Positions 57,368 to 64,000 of a stretch of DNA of 64,000 nt are shown one piece after another. This DNA comes from Pseudoalteromonas sp. OOF1S-7. Lineage in GTDB: Bacteria; Pseudomonadota; Gammaproteobacteria; Enterobacterales; Alteromonadaceae. The notes under the pieces were generated by a model. The model ran no database searches. It saw nothing but the letters and a program-made list of their open reading frames with translations, and was not told the origin of the DNA. The position numbers were made by a program, and so were the translations under genes. Every line of letters starts with the position of its first letter. Position 1 is the stretch's first letter. The stretch lies in assembly GCF_022347765.1 (NCBI RefSeq), contig NZ_JAKRFZ010000008.1:170299-234298 (forward strand), read 5' to 3'.

Positions 57368-58246
57368 ATGAATATTGGTGCTGCAGGGTTAATGAAACTT
57401 GCAGAAATGATTTGTGGAGATGATCCATTCAATTTCTTTCCCTATAGAAGCTCTTCTTATCTTACTCGCTTCTTTGTTGATCTCGATTTGGATTATGTTC
57501 ATGATGGTTCAACCCGCAGAGATTGGGTTCACGATGTATTAAAAGAGTTGAATGCCAAACAAGCACCTCAGCCAAACATGCCTTCTCCAGAAATGGTTAA
57601 GGTCATTGAGTATCTTTTGCATACAGATCATTTCTTGTTTAATGAAAATGTAGACCGAGAAAAGGCAGTAGAGGCTGTAACCACTTGCTTGAAAACATAT
57701 GATTTAACAATTGCAACACACACCAATGGACTGGCTAAGGTTTGCCCTTCTCATGGTGAGTTCGTTTCAACATCTTTCGAAACGACACCTACAGAGAAGA
57801 TAATCACATTCAAGCCAAGTGTATTTCAGGTTCCTAGTAAACCGCAAAATGACAGGTTGGTATCTGTTATGATGCCTTTTAATGCAGCTTTCTCTGGAAC
57901 CTATGACGCAATAAAACAAGTTACAGATTATATGAATCTTGAATGCCTCAGAGCTGACGATATTTGGGACAACTCTACATTTATTCAGGACATATTTGAT
58001 TTAATATTTTGTGCAAAGGTTGTAGTCGTAGATTTCACAAACAGAAATCCGAATGTCATGTACGAAACAGGTATAGCGCATACTTTAGGAAAAACAGTAA
58101 TCCCTATCACGCAGTCCCTTGACGATATACCTTCAGATTTAGGTCATCATCGTGCTCTAAAATATCTGCCAAATGAGCAAGGCTTCAAAGATTTGAGTCG
58201 TGAGCTTTATAAAAGGCTGCAAGTTATTTATCAAACTGGCATGTAA
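57368..58246 (+). CDS. Cassette 3: Abi-like protein with TIR/deoxyribosyltransferase-like C-terminus
   Basis: 292 residues. The C-terminal ~130 residues have the nucleotide-glycosidase-like pattern VSVMMPF (166-171), DDIWDNSTFIQDIFDLIFCAKVVVVDFTNRNPNVMYETGIAHTLGK with a candidate catalytic Glu233, and VIPITQ. This layout is shared by nucleoside 2-deoxyribosyltransferase-like and TIR-like nucleotide-binding effector domains. The N-terminal ~110 residues (YLTRFFVDLDLDYVHDGSTRRDWVHDVLKEL) resemble the N-terminal domains of AbiJ-type abortive-infection proteins. Role in phage defence by NAD or nucleotide degradation is inference. The stop codon lies in attC 3. Confidence 0.72.
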   Translation: MNIGAAGLMKLAEMICGDDPFNFFPYRSSSYLTRFFVDLDLDYVHDGSTRRDWVHDVLKELNAKQAPQPNMPSPEMVKVIEYLLHTDHFLFNENVDREKAVEAVTTCLKTYDLTIATHTNGLAKVCPSHGEFVSTSFETTPTEKIITFKPSVFQVPSKPQNDRLVSVMMPFNAAFSGTYDAIKQVTDYMNLECLRADDIWDNSTFIQDIFDLIFCAKVVVVDFTNRNPNVMYETGIAHTLGKTVIPITQSLDDIPSDLGHHRALKYLPNEQGFKDLSRELYKRLQVIYQTGM

Positions 58247-58294
58247 CAAGTCAATCCAGCCGACCGCCTTCGGCGGCTGATTGAGGCGTTAGGT
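58241..58294 (+). other. attC site 3 (short, 54 bp)
   Basis: ATGTAAC at the left and GTTAGGT at the right. Near-perfect inner hairpin: AGTCAATCCAGCCG with GGCTGATTGA, loop around GCCTTCGGC. The crossover is at G58288. Confidence 0.88.
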
Positions 58295-58299
58295 GAATA

Positions 58300-58857
58300 A
58301 TGATTACTCCAGAGATTTTTCTAGAATGGCCTCGTTATGCTATTGGGAGAGTTGGTCCAGGTTATTTCGGCTTTGTAGAGCGAGTCTATTGCTATGAACT
58401 CTACCACTTCTTAAGAGTGGCAATGTATGGGTATGAATGTTCACACGGCCCCATCCAAAATGTGTATCTTCATTCGGAATTTGTAAAAGTTGCCATTAGT
58501 GATGAGGAGGCAAGAAGGTTCGGGGTTTATCCATTAGGAAATCGTCGCTCTCCAGATTTTATACTCCATGAACCAAATACTACTGACCATCAGATTGCGG
58601 CTATGGAAGTTAAGACCAATCCAGATTTGAGTTATGCAGATTTTGTAGCTGATATTGAAAAGCTATCCGAACTAAGGAGTAGCTATAGGTATGGTTTAGT
58701 TATATTTCATTGTATTAATGTCGATCTAGGTCGCATACTGCAGCACATCACAAGATCTCAAGACGAATGGATAGTCCTAGACCCTGAAGTTTTGATTATT
58801 GCCAAGCCTGATAGCCATTTACCAATTCAGGAAGTATATCTTGGTGAATTACTGTAA
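58300..58857 (+). CDS. Cassette 4: PD-(D/E)XK nuclease-like protein
   Basis: 185 residues. SPDFILHEPN followed by IAAMEVKTN gives Pro85-Asp86 and Glu103-x-Lys105, the spacing of a PD-(D/E)XK endonuclease active site. An upstream FVERVYCYELYH provides the helical glutamate (27 or 33). YADFVADIEKL and YRYGLVIFHC fit the remaining core strands. It carries no methylase partner, so it may be an effector nuclease or a solitary restriction-like enzyme. It starts 11 bp after the cassette boundary. Confidence 0.68.
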   Translation: MITPEIFLEWPRYAIGRVGPGYFGFVERVYCYELYHFLRVAMYGYECSHGPIQNVYLHSEFVKVAISDEEARRFGVYPLGNRRSPDFILHEPNTTDHQIAAMEVKTNPDLSYADFVADIEKLSELRSSYRYGLVIFHCINVDLGRILQHITRSQDEWIVLDPEVLIIAKPDSHLPIQEVYLGELL

Positions 58858-58860
58858 ATC

Positions 58861-58924
58861 ACCTAACAAGCGCAGCCACTGGGACAAAGTTTCCGCAGCG
58901 CTTCAACTGCTGCGGGCGTTAGGC
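58861..58924 (+). other. attC site 4
   Basis: ACCTAAC to GTTAGGC, 64 bp. GCGCAGC pairs with GCTGCGGGC around the centre. The crossover is at G58918. Confidence 0.85.
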
Positions 58925-58994
58925 AACCATCAATGTCTGAATACTCCGTACTAATCCTGTATCATATGCTTAATTGGTGATATGAGGTACTTAA

Positions 58995-59585
58995 ATGAAA
59001 TTAATTGAAGATAGTGATATTATACAGCAGCTTAGTGAGCATCTTAACTCGCTTTTGTCAGTTGCAGATTTTGATCGAAAGAACGATGAATCAGCAAGTC
59101 CATCATTTAACTTTAAATCCGATGATCCGTTTTTCTTACCTATCGATGAGCCACTTAAAGAAATTATTTACCGATCTAGTTATAAACAGTTGGTATGTGA
59201 GTTAATAAAAAGAATACAAATTCCAGAGTCTTGTGTTGATATATTTAGATCTGAATTTGATGACGAGCTAGTTATGATTTTTTTAGTTTCTCTTAAATAT
59301 TTAACACAGGGCGTAACTGTTGAAGAGCATGAAAAAGGTTATATAGTTCATTGCCCAATTATGATTTCAGATCTAATTATGCCAGTGTTGAGTAGACTTC
59401 ATTCTGAAGTTACGTATACGTTTGGTGAGTTTTCTAGCTATATTGAAGCTGTAGGTGGAAATTCAAGCTCACTGTTCCTTAATGCCAAAGGGTATAATGC
59501 TGTTTCTCAATTCGTACAAATGTTTGTGGCGGATGAGTTAGGAATGCCAGATCGACCTGTATACCAAAATGCGGTGTTGCTATGA
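58995..59585 (+). CDS. Cassette 5, gene A: hypothetical protein
   Basis: 196 residues with no signal peptide or membrane segment. It is mostly helical at the start (IIQQLSEHLNSLLSVADF) with a mixed middle (YKQLVCELIKRIQIPESCVDIFRSEFDDELVMIFLVSLKYLTQGVTVEEHEKGYIVHCPIMI). I do not recognise the family. It overlaps the FRG gene by 4 bp (ATGA), so the two products are translationally coupled and probably act together, e.g. as a regulator, inhibitor or sensor for the partner. Confidence 0.62.
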   Translation: MKLIEDSDIIQQLSEHLNSLLSVADFDRKNDESASPSFNFKSDDPFFLPIDEPLKEIIYRSSYKQLVCELIKRIQIPESCVDIFRSEFDDELVMIFLVSLKYLTQGVTVEEHEKGYIVHCPIMISDLIMPVLSRLHSEVTYTFGEFSSYIEAVGGNSSSLFLNAKGYNAVSQFVQMFVADELGMPDRPVYQNAVLL

Positions 59586-60712
59586 AAATAAACAAAATAT
59601 CTAAGAGTCATAAATGGAACAGATATCCTGCATTTTATAATCTAAATGTAATGTATAATGAAGTACACTCTACCTGTGATGTTTTGTCTGTAAACAGAGA
59701 GTTAGGTGAAGATTATTTTATTGATTCATATTATGGTCGTGTTTACGACGCCTCTTACTATAGCAGTGTGGCAATATATGGTAAAAGTGAAAATATGAAT
59801 TATTATGTCAACTCTATTGATCTAGATATAGTTGATGAGTTTAGGGTTCCATTTCGAAAGGTGCCAGTATTTTCGGTTTCCAATATTGATCAGGTACACT
59901 CTGTCATTGAAAAAGTTAGGCTCGAAAATGAAGGTTATGAAATTTTATTAAGAGGTCAGAATAAGCCATATTTTATTGATAGAGAGCCAGAAGAACAGGA
60001 ATTATTCTACGGTGAATGTGGCATAAAAGAGCCATCTTTTATGCCTAGTCATTTAAGACACAATTTCGATGAAGTATTTTTGGAGTCTATGTGGCATAGC
60101 CAAGTGTCAATGCTGTTTAATGACATGGGTTATCAGTATCAAAGTGAGTTGTCACAACAAGAGCTGCAACTTTACATCAAAGATACGAACTATATTAGAC
60201 ATACTCATTTAGTTACACCTTTTTCTTTAGGTATTGCTCAACATTATGGGATGCCTAGTGTTGGGTTAGACTTGACCGATAACCTTGTAGTTGCCAACTG
60301 GTTTGCGTCTAATCATATGAATATAGGAGATGACGGTTTAACAACTACCACTAAAGTAGATTCATCATCTCATATCACATCGATGATTTATATTTTCCGT
60401 TGTCCTAAAAATACAGTTTTCGACTATAAAGTAGCAAAACCAAAAGTTTTCCCAAATAGCAGACCGGATGCTCAAAACGCTTGGTTTGGACATGTAGGTT
60501 GGGGTGAAGCTACTAATCAATTAGGTGGTTATCTGGTTTGCGCTTTTAAACTGACAGAATCCTATTTAGATAACTTACCTGAAGGTCTTGAAAAGGTGTT
60601 GTTCCCTAAAGTGGAAGATGACCCTATTCTGCAATTTTTTATGCGGAAGAAAAATAGCCCTCATTATGAAGGGGATGCAAAAAAAGCATTAAAAAGCATC
60701 TACCATTTGTAA
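59582..60712 (+). CDS. Cassette 5, gene B: FRG-domain protein
   Basis: 376 residues. The FRG domain is at about 100-245: EILLRGQNKPYF (Arg-Gly-Gln at 124-126), a long insert, then GIAQHYGMPSVGLDLTDNLVVANWFAS (219-243), which corresponds to the family block AQHxGLPTRLLDxTxNPxxALxFA with Leu-Asp-Leu-Thr-Asp replacing Leu-Asp-Trp-Thr. FRG proteins frequently accompany phage-defence genes and prophages. It is coupled to gene A upstream. The N-terminal 100 residues and the C-terminal ~130 are unassigned. Confidence 0.78.
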   Translation: MKINKISKSHKWNRYPAFYNLNVMYNEVHSTCDVLSVNRELGEDYFIDSYYGRVYDASYYSSVAIYGKSENMNYYVNSIDLDIVDEFRVPFRKVPVFSVSNIDQVHSVIEKVRLENEGYEILLRGQNKPYFIDREPEEQELFYGECGIKEPSFMPSHLRHNFDEVFLESMWHSQVSMLFNDMGYQYQSELSQQELQLYIKDTNYIRHTHLVTPFSLGIAQHYGMPSVGLDLTDNLVVANWFASNHMNIGDDGLTTTTKVDSSSHITSMIYIFRCPKNTVFDYKVAKPKVFPNSRPDAQNAWFGHVGWGEATNQLGGYLVCAFKLTESYLDNLPEGLEKVLFPKVEDDPILQFFMRKKNSPHYEGDAKKALKSIYHL

Positions 60713-60714
60713 GT

Positions 60715-60726
60715 GTTGTCTAAAGA
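60715..60726 (+). other. Decayed start of attC site 5
   Basis: GTTGTCTAAAGA stands where GTTGCCTAACAA is expected from the cassette start TTAGGCAAC. Right after it the sequence becomes the GGGGTCAGG repeat, and no R' end is found. Confidence 0.5.
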
Positions 60727-60771
60727 ACATAGGGGTCAGGTCTTGCATTGTGCACTTGATCATTGAACATA
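60726..60771 (+). repeat. GGGGTCAGGTCTTGCATTGT repeat, unit 1
   Basis: GAACATAGGGGTCAGGTCTTG...CATTGTGCACTTGATCATTGAAC. It matches unit 3 over 46 bp with one or two changes. Strings of this kind often lie near RAYT-type transposases in this order, as I recall. Confidence 0.7.
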
Positions 60772-60880
60772 CTCTTCCGCTCTTGATGACTCAAATGACA
60801 ATATTTTTGACCCATTTTGCACCTCCAACATAGCTAACTTAAACTATAGTGGTGCACTTCAATTTAGAACATAGCGAGGG

Positions 60881-60907
60881 GAACATCGGGGTCAGGTCTT
60901 GCATTGT
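60881..60907 (+). repeat. GGGGTCAGGTCTTGCATTGT repeat, unit 2
   Basis: GAACATCGGGGTCAGGTCTTGCATTGT; the shorter unit, only 4 bp before unit 3. Confidence 0.7.
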
Positions 60908-60911
60908 AGGG

Positions 60912-60960
60912 GGAACATCGGGGTCAGGTCTTGCATTGTGCACTTGATCATTGAACTTAC
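60912..60960 (+). repeat. GGGGTCAGGTCTTGCATTGT repeat, unit 3
   Basis: GGAACATCGGGGTCAGGTC...TTGCATTGTGCACTTGATCATTGAACTTAC, near-identical to unit 1. Confidence 0.7.
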
Positions 60961-61195
60961 TAGTCACATGCTGTCTCTTTAATAATTGCAGAGACAAGCA
61001 GTGAGCTTCTTGAAAATACCCAACCAGAAAAATAAGATGACAGTGTCAAGTTAGATGCCCTCAAAACCTAACTGTAAGCGTCGCCTAAACCCCACCTAGC
61101 TACTGAATACGCTCGACTTATAAAGTACAGCTCTGATCTCAATTCGGAGCTGAACATGCCTAAACACAAAATCGCGGAGCAATGGCTGCAACTTA
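60961..61195. other. Unassigned stretch between the repeats and block copy 2
   Basis: No gene seen. At 61156 an ATGCCTAAACACAAAATCGC reading opens (MPKHKIAEQWLQL) and is cut off by the start of block copy 2. It looks like the beginning of an IS66-type orfA or similar helper protein, but 13 residues are too few to tell. Confidence 0.4.
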
Positions 61196-61651
61196 TTTTT
61201 TTGTTGGGTGGAAATAAGTTTGTTGGCTGGTTTGGACGCTAGTACCGAAGCTTTCTTTGTTATTATAAATGAATGGCGGGTGCTGATTTTGACGTATACA
61301 GACTCCAAGAATTGTGGAGTGGGGCATATCATCTTTAAGTACAGTTTGCTTGAATAGGTACAGGTAAAAGTGGTTTCCTATCAAGTCAAAACTCTCGTTA
61401 TCTCTGAACTTTTAAGTCTCGTTTATGTCGCTTATTTTTTAAAGTCTCTCAATTTCAACAGGCTAGTAGTTTTACATAACGAGACCCCAAGTCTCGCTAT
61501 GAACAAGACTCGGTTTTAACAGAGCAATTTTGGCTTGAGCTACAAGGGTGATGGTGCTAGGTTATTGTTTTTATTGTTAATAAGTGTTTTTGGTGGTCGG
61601 TTGGTTGGGCTTTGCGAGTGGAGCTTAACCGGTATTCACGCTAATAAACTG
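61196..61651 (+). repeat. Array-flanking block, copy 2 (456 bp, non-coding)
   Basis: Diverged copy of 55382-55843, about 65-70% alike by eye, in the same orientation. Again it starts TTTTTTTGTTGGGTGGA and ends at TTAACCGGTATTCACGCTAATAAACTG, directly before a cassette boundary (G61651/T61652). The ACGAGACCCCAAGTCTCG hairpin is conserved with a compensated loop. Confidence 0.75.
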
Positions 61652-61813
61652 TTATATGTACTTTATCATTTTCTTATCGCCGTCAGTAAAAATCAGTTAA
61701 ACGTCATAAGGACGTCAGGTATTTTGTATTCTAATTCTATACATTTAAACCCTTGTTGATTTATAGCAAGAACCAGCCAAGCAACTTTGAAATTTACAAG
61801 TGAGTGAATTTAT

Positions 61814-62671
61814 ATGAAAAATATTTTAGTTTTTTTGCTTTTGTTGCCTTTCTTCAATGTTGGAGCAAGTGAGCACAAATCATACTCTATGCCCGGGACG
61901 CAAGTTATTCCGATTAAAGATACTATATCGAATAAACAATACGAGCTACTCATCAAACTACCTGATGATTACGCGAAAAATAAGGATAAAAATTACCCTG
62001 CCGTTTACTTTACAGATGCCGTCGAGCACATCGCATTATTATCATCTGCCTCATATATGATTATGAAAGATGTAATTTTAATAGGTATCTCCTGGCAGAA
62101 GGATATTCCAGAGGATTTAAAGCAACAATATGGGGTTCATGTCAGCCGTTATATGGATTACACATTTAAGAAGACCATTAACCCAAGACATCCAAAAATA
62201 AAATTTGGCCAAGCTGATAGTCACCTGGCTTTTATTCGCAAAGATGTTTTTGAGTTTGTAGAAAGCAATTACCGAACCGAACCGAACAATCGAACCTATT
62301 TCGGTTTTTCCGCGGGTGGAACATTTGGTGTTTACGCACTAATGGTACAACCCGACACATTTAAAAATTACATTCTTGGTAGTGCATTGGACGAGGAAGT
62401 TCCTACACTCTTTGCTCAAGAACACCCCGCTTTAAAAAATACACAGTCTGCGATTAATGTCTTTACTTCTTATGGTGAATTAGAGAAAGAGCTAGGGCCA
62501 TATGTCGAAGATTTTGTTAGCAAACTAAGAAATAAAAAATATAAGGGGTTAGCTTCAATAACGAACATTGTTGTTGAGTCCTATGGACATAGCGATTCGT
62601 CCCCTCTGGTGGCGGCACACAGTTTGAAATGGTTAAAAAGCTTGCAGTCAAAGTCAAAAGGTGATGAGTGA
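61814..62671 (+). CDS. Cassette 6: exported alpha/beta hydrolase (esterase)
   Basis: 285 residues with a signal peptide (NILVFLLLLPFFNVGASE). It belongs to the same putative-esterase family (PF00756) as the gene at 19445: YELLIKLPDDY, YPAVYFTDAVEH, nucleophile elbow YFGFSAGGTFGVYAL, and a late histidine in VESYGHSDSSPLVAAHSLKWL. It lies 162 bp inside the cassette, so the leader is long and may contain its own promoter. The substrate is unknown. Confidence 0.8.
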   Translation: MKNILVFLLLLPFFNVGASEHKSYSMPGTQVIPIKDTISNKQYELLIKLPDDYAKNKDKNYPAVYFTDAVEHIALLSSASYMIMKDVILIGISWQKDIPEDLKQQYGVHVSRYMDYTFKKTINPRHPKIKFGQADSHLAFIRKDVFEFVESNYRTEPNNRTYFGFSAGGTFGVYALMVQPDTFKNYILGSALDEEVPTLFAQEHPALKNTQSAINVFTSYGELEKELGPYVEDFVSKLRNKKYKGLASITNIVVESYGHSDSSPLVAAHSLKWLKSLQSKSKGDE

Positions 62672-62697
62672 TAGTTGGCTATTTGCTCCTTCGCTGA

Positions 62698-62792
62698 ATA
62701 TAATAAGCAATTCAACCGGACTAAAAACGGTGGGCTGTTCGTTTTGTTCCATTTTAGCCCACAATTTTTAGCCCAATAATTGGGCGTTGATA
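62698..62792 (+). other. attC site 6
   Basis: ATATAATAAG (R'', with AAT for the usual AAC) to GGGCGTTGATA (R'). Arms: AAAAACGGTGGGCT with AGCCCACAATTTTT. The crossover is at G62786. The R'' end mirrors the cassette start TTATAT at 61652. Confidence 0.78.
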
Positions 62793-63164
62793 TGACTCCC
62801 CACGTCAAGTAAAAATATGCAGATCCCTGCTCATAGATTCAGAGCCATCATTAGTTTTACTCGTTAAGCGAGTTAATGCCCTAGATGAAGCAAGTAAATT
62901 CGTCGGTTATCATGCTGATATTCTTGGTTTATTAGCCTAGAAGGTTAACATCGCCTGCCTTACTTGTTCCGTTGTGACACCTGTCTTCAATCTGGGCTCG
63001 TGGTTCAACGATACGTCAATATCGCTGCCATCCTAACGCCCATTGCAGAATGATGGTCCCTTGGGTGAGTTGATCAGCTGAAACATTAGTTGTATGGAGT
63101 TTTTTGGCACGGCCAGGCTCCGCCAGAACAACAGTCATCATTTGAAGATGGGGTAATGGCAATT
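62787..63164. other. Stretch after the last cassette, no gene seen
   Basis: 378 bp without an open frame of interest. It contains CCTAACGCCC at 63032-63041, which resembles an attC end in reverse orientation, but no matching partner arm was found. It leads into the 3' end of the transposase gene. Confidence 0.4.
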
Positions 63165-64000
63165 CTACCCCAATAAGCGCTCACAATTAGTTAGGTTAGG
63201 GCGTCGCCTTTTTTGCAGGTGCTCACAGTATTTGGTCATGGCTTTTTGCCTGCCGACTGCACCGTGGAAGACTTTGGTAAATCGCGTGGTGAGTTTGAGC
63301 CAGTTTTCGGGCTCTATTTGCAATCTGGCGAGAATAGGCAGGGTATCGCTGATGTGGCCTCGCTTGTCTGCACGGATAGATCGACCTGTTAGTTCAATTA
63401 GCTCAATGTAGTATTTGAGTTCAAAGGGCAGCCCTTTGGGCATGTTTTGCCTTGGGTTGCCAGCAAAGCGCAGAAGGTTCTTTGGTTGTTTGCCATGCTT
63501 GGCGTGTTCAATGCGTTTTTTGATACTGGTATGGTCAGAGGTTTCAGGTGTGCTGGCCATTTTGGCCCGGATAGGGTTGAGGTCAACGTAGGCCATACAG
63601 GCGGCAAGCGCCGCTTCATCAAGTAGCGCCTGGGATTTAAACCTGCCCTCCCAGAACCGGCCTTTACAGTCATCTTCTTTATTTGCACGGCGCGCAATGT
63701 CTTCATTCAGTACACGCATAAACCAGCTGATGCTCGCCAGTCTTTCCCGGTATTTGTCGATAATATCGCCAAGCACAATACGCTCGGACAGATTAAGCTC
63801 GTTACCTTCAATGAACTTGTGTGTTAGCCAGTTTCCCTTAAATAGCTTATGCCAGCGGATAACGATAGCCTTGTCAGACAATCGGTTGGCTTTTTTGTCA
63901 TCAACATACAAAACGATGTGAGTGTGATTGCTCATTACAGCGTAAGCGCAGATATCAATGCAGAAAATGGTGGCCAGCAGGAGCAGTTTATCTTCAACCC
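63165..64000 (-). CDS. HUH-type (RAYT/IS200-like) transposase, partial at the right edge
   Basis: A Y1-type transposase of the REP-associated branch. Read on the minus strand from base 64000 it gives VEDKLLLLATIFCIDICAYAVMSNHTHIVLYVDDKKA, so the frame is open to the edge and the true start lies outside. The HUH-like HTH is in MSNHTHIVL. Other family blocks are FWEGRFKSQALLDEAALAACMAYVDLNPIRAKMA and KGNWLTHKFIEG. The C-terminus is at 63165. It may be responsible for the GGGGTCAGG repeats at 60.7-61.0 kb. Confidence 0.8.
   Translation of the reverse strand, partial: VEDKLLLLATIFCIDICAYAVMSNHTHIVLYVDDKKANRLSDKAIVIRWHKLFKGNWLTHKFIEGNELNLSERIVLGDIIDKYRERLASISWFMRVLNEDIARRANKEDDCKGRFWEGRFKSQALLDEAALAACMAYVDLNPIRAKMASTPETSDHTSIKKRIEHAKHGKQPKNLLRFAGNPRQNMPKGLPFELKYYIELIELTGRSIRADKRGHISDTLPILARLQIEPENWLKLTTRFTKVFHGAVGRQKAMTKYCEHLQKRRRPNLTNCERLLG

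Larger units (their letters stand above)
55844..62786 (+). mobile_element. Integron gene-cassette array without an integrase in view
   Basis: A run of co-oriented gene cassettes separated by attC sites, all genes on the + strand. Cassettes: 55844-56348, 56349-57333, 57334-58288, 58289-58918, 58919 to about 60725 (attC decayed) and 61652-62786. For cassettes 1-4 the first bases equal the reverse complement of the start of their own attC (TTAGCTGTAC with GTACAGCTAA; TTATGAGCAC with GTGCTCATAA; TTACATGCC with GGCATGTAA; TTAGGTGA with TCACCTAA). No intI is in the window. The left neighbour is acnB. Confidence 0.88.

Noticed and set aside
61535..61759. Possible small gene inside block copy 2
   Set aside because: The matching frame in copy 1 contains stop codons (TAG within TTGAGTAACTAGTAC), so the open frame is not conserved between the copies.
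63032..63060. CCTAACGCCC resembling the end of an inverted attC
   Set aside because: No partner arm with matching inner repeats was found in the following 100 bp, so it is only a chance-level match.
1..64000. CRISPR arrays, rRNA or tRNA genes, replication origin
   Set aside because: No regularly spaced direct repeats with spacers, no recognisable tRNA fold and no rRNA sequence were seen by eye in either strand.

Overview
The window looks like a chromosome segment of a marine gammaproteobacterium of the order Alteromonadales, most likely Pseudoalteromonas or a close relative. The grounds are a roughly 45-48% GC backbone judged by eye, a nagK-nagA-nagX-nagB chitin-sugar locus with shared palindromic operators, SbcB, NudC, AcnB and RimK proteins of gammaproteobacterial type, a large TonB-dependent receptor, and a GH92 mannosidase. 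No rRNA or tRNA gene was seen. Genus and GC are read by eye, not computed.

Layout. 1-4.7 kb: a large hybrid sensor kinase (cut by the left edge) divergent from a response-regulator/kinase. 4.9-5.7 kb: a 2-oxoglutarate/Fe(II) oxygenase. 6.2-10.6 kb: the N-acetylglucosamine locus (kinase, deacetylase, NagX membrane protein, deaminase), with near-identical 18-bp operators in front of nagK and nagB. 10.7-14.4 kb: nudC, metC and, convergent, sbcB. 15.5-28.3 kb: secreted and envelope enzymes and regulators (GH92 lipoprotein, phytase-like esterase, IroE-like esterase, metallo-hydrolase, membrane AraC-type regulator, two exported DJ-1/PfpI proteins, LysR regulator, SDR). 28.6-32.4 kb: a phosphatidylserine-decarboxylase-like protein, a broken small gene, a dicarboxylate/amino-acid symporter and a GNAT acetyltransferase. 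32.6-35.8 kb: an overlapping MCE-type ABC operon whose ATPase lacks key catalytic residues. 35.9-36.5 kb: a lamin-tail-domain pseudogene. 36.8-46.7 kb: an ACT protein, a degenerate GH18-like protein, a Ser/Thr kinase divergent from an FHA protein, a lipoprotein, an M24 peptidase and an FlhE-like protein. 46.9-55.3 kb: TonB receptor, the RimK trio and acnB.

55.4-64 kb is a separate, more AT-rich accessory region. It is an integron gene-cassette array with no integrase gene in view. Five attC sites can be delimited, and cassette starts are the reverse complement of the start of their own attC, as expected for genuine cassettes. All cassette genes are on the + strand. They encode a small membrane protein, an unrecognised 284-residue protein, a protein with a TIR/deoxyribosyltransferase-like C-terminus, a PD-(D/E)XK nuclease-like protein, a two-gene unit with an FRG-domain protein, and an exported esterase. 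Several look like anti-phage or abortive-infection genes. Two diverged copies of a ~460-bp non-coding block lie directly before the first and the last cassette. Short repeats (GGGGTCAGGTCTTGCATTGT) and a HUH (RAYT-type) transposase lie in and beside the array.

A MITE-like repeat family with ATACCAA termini occurs three times in the backbone (5.9, 28.3 and 43.9 kb), with and without an internal ~55-60-bp segment.
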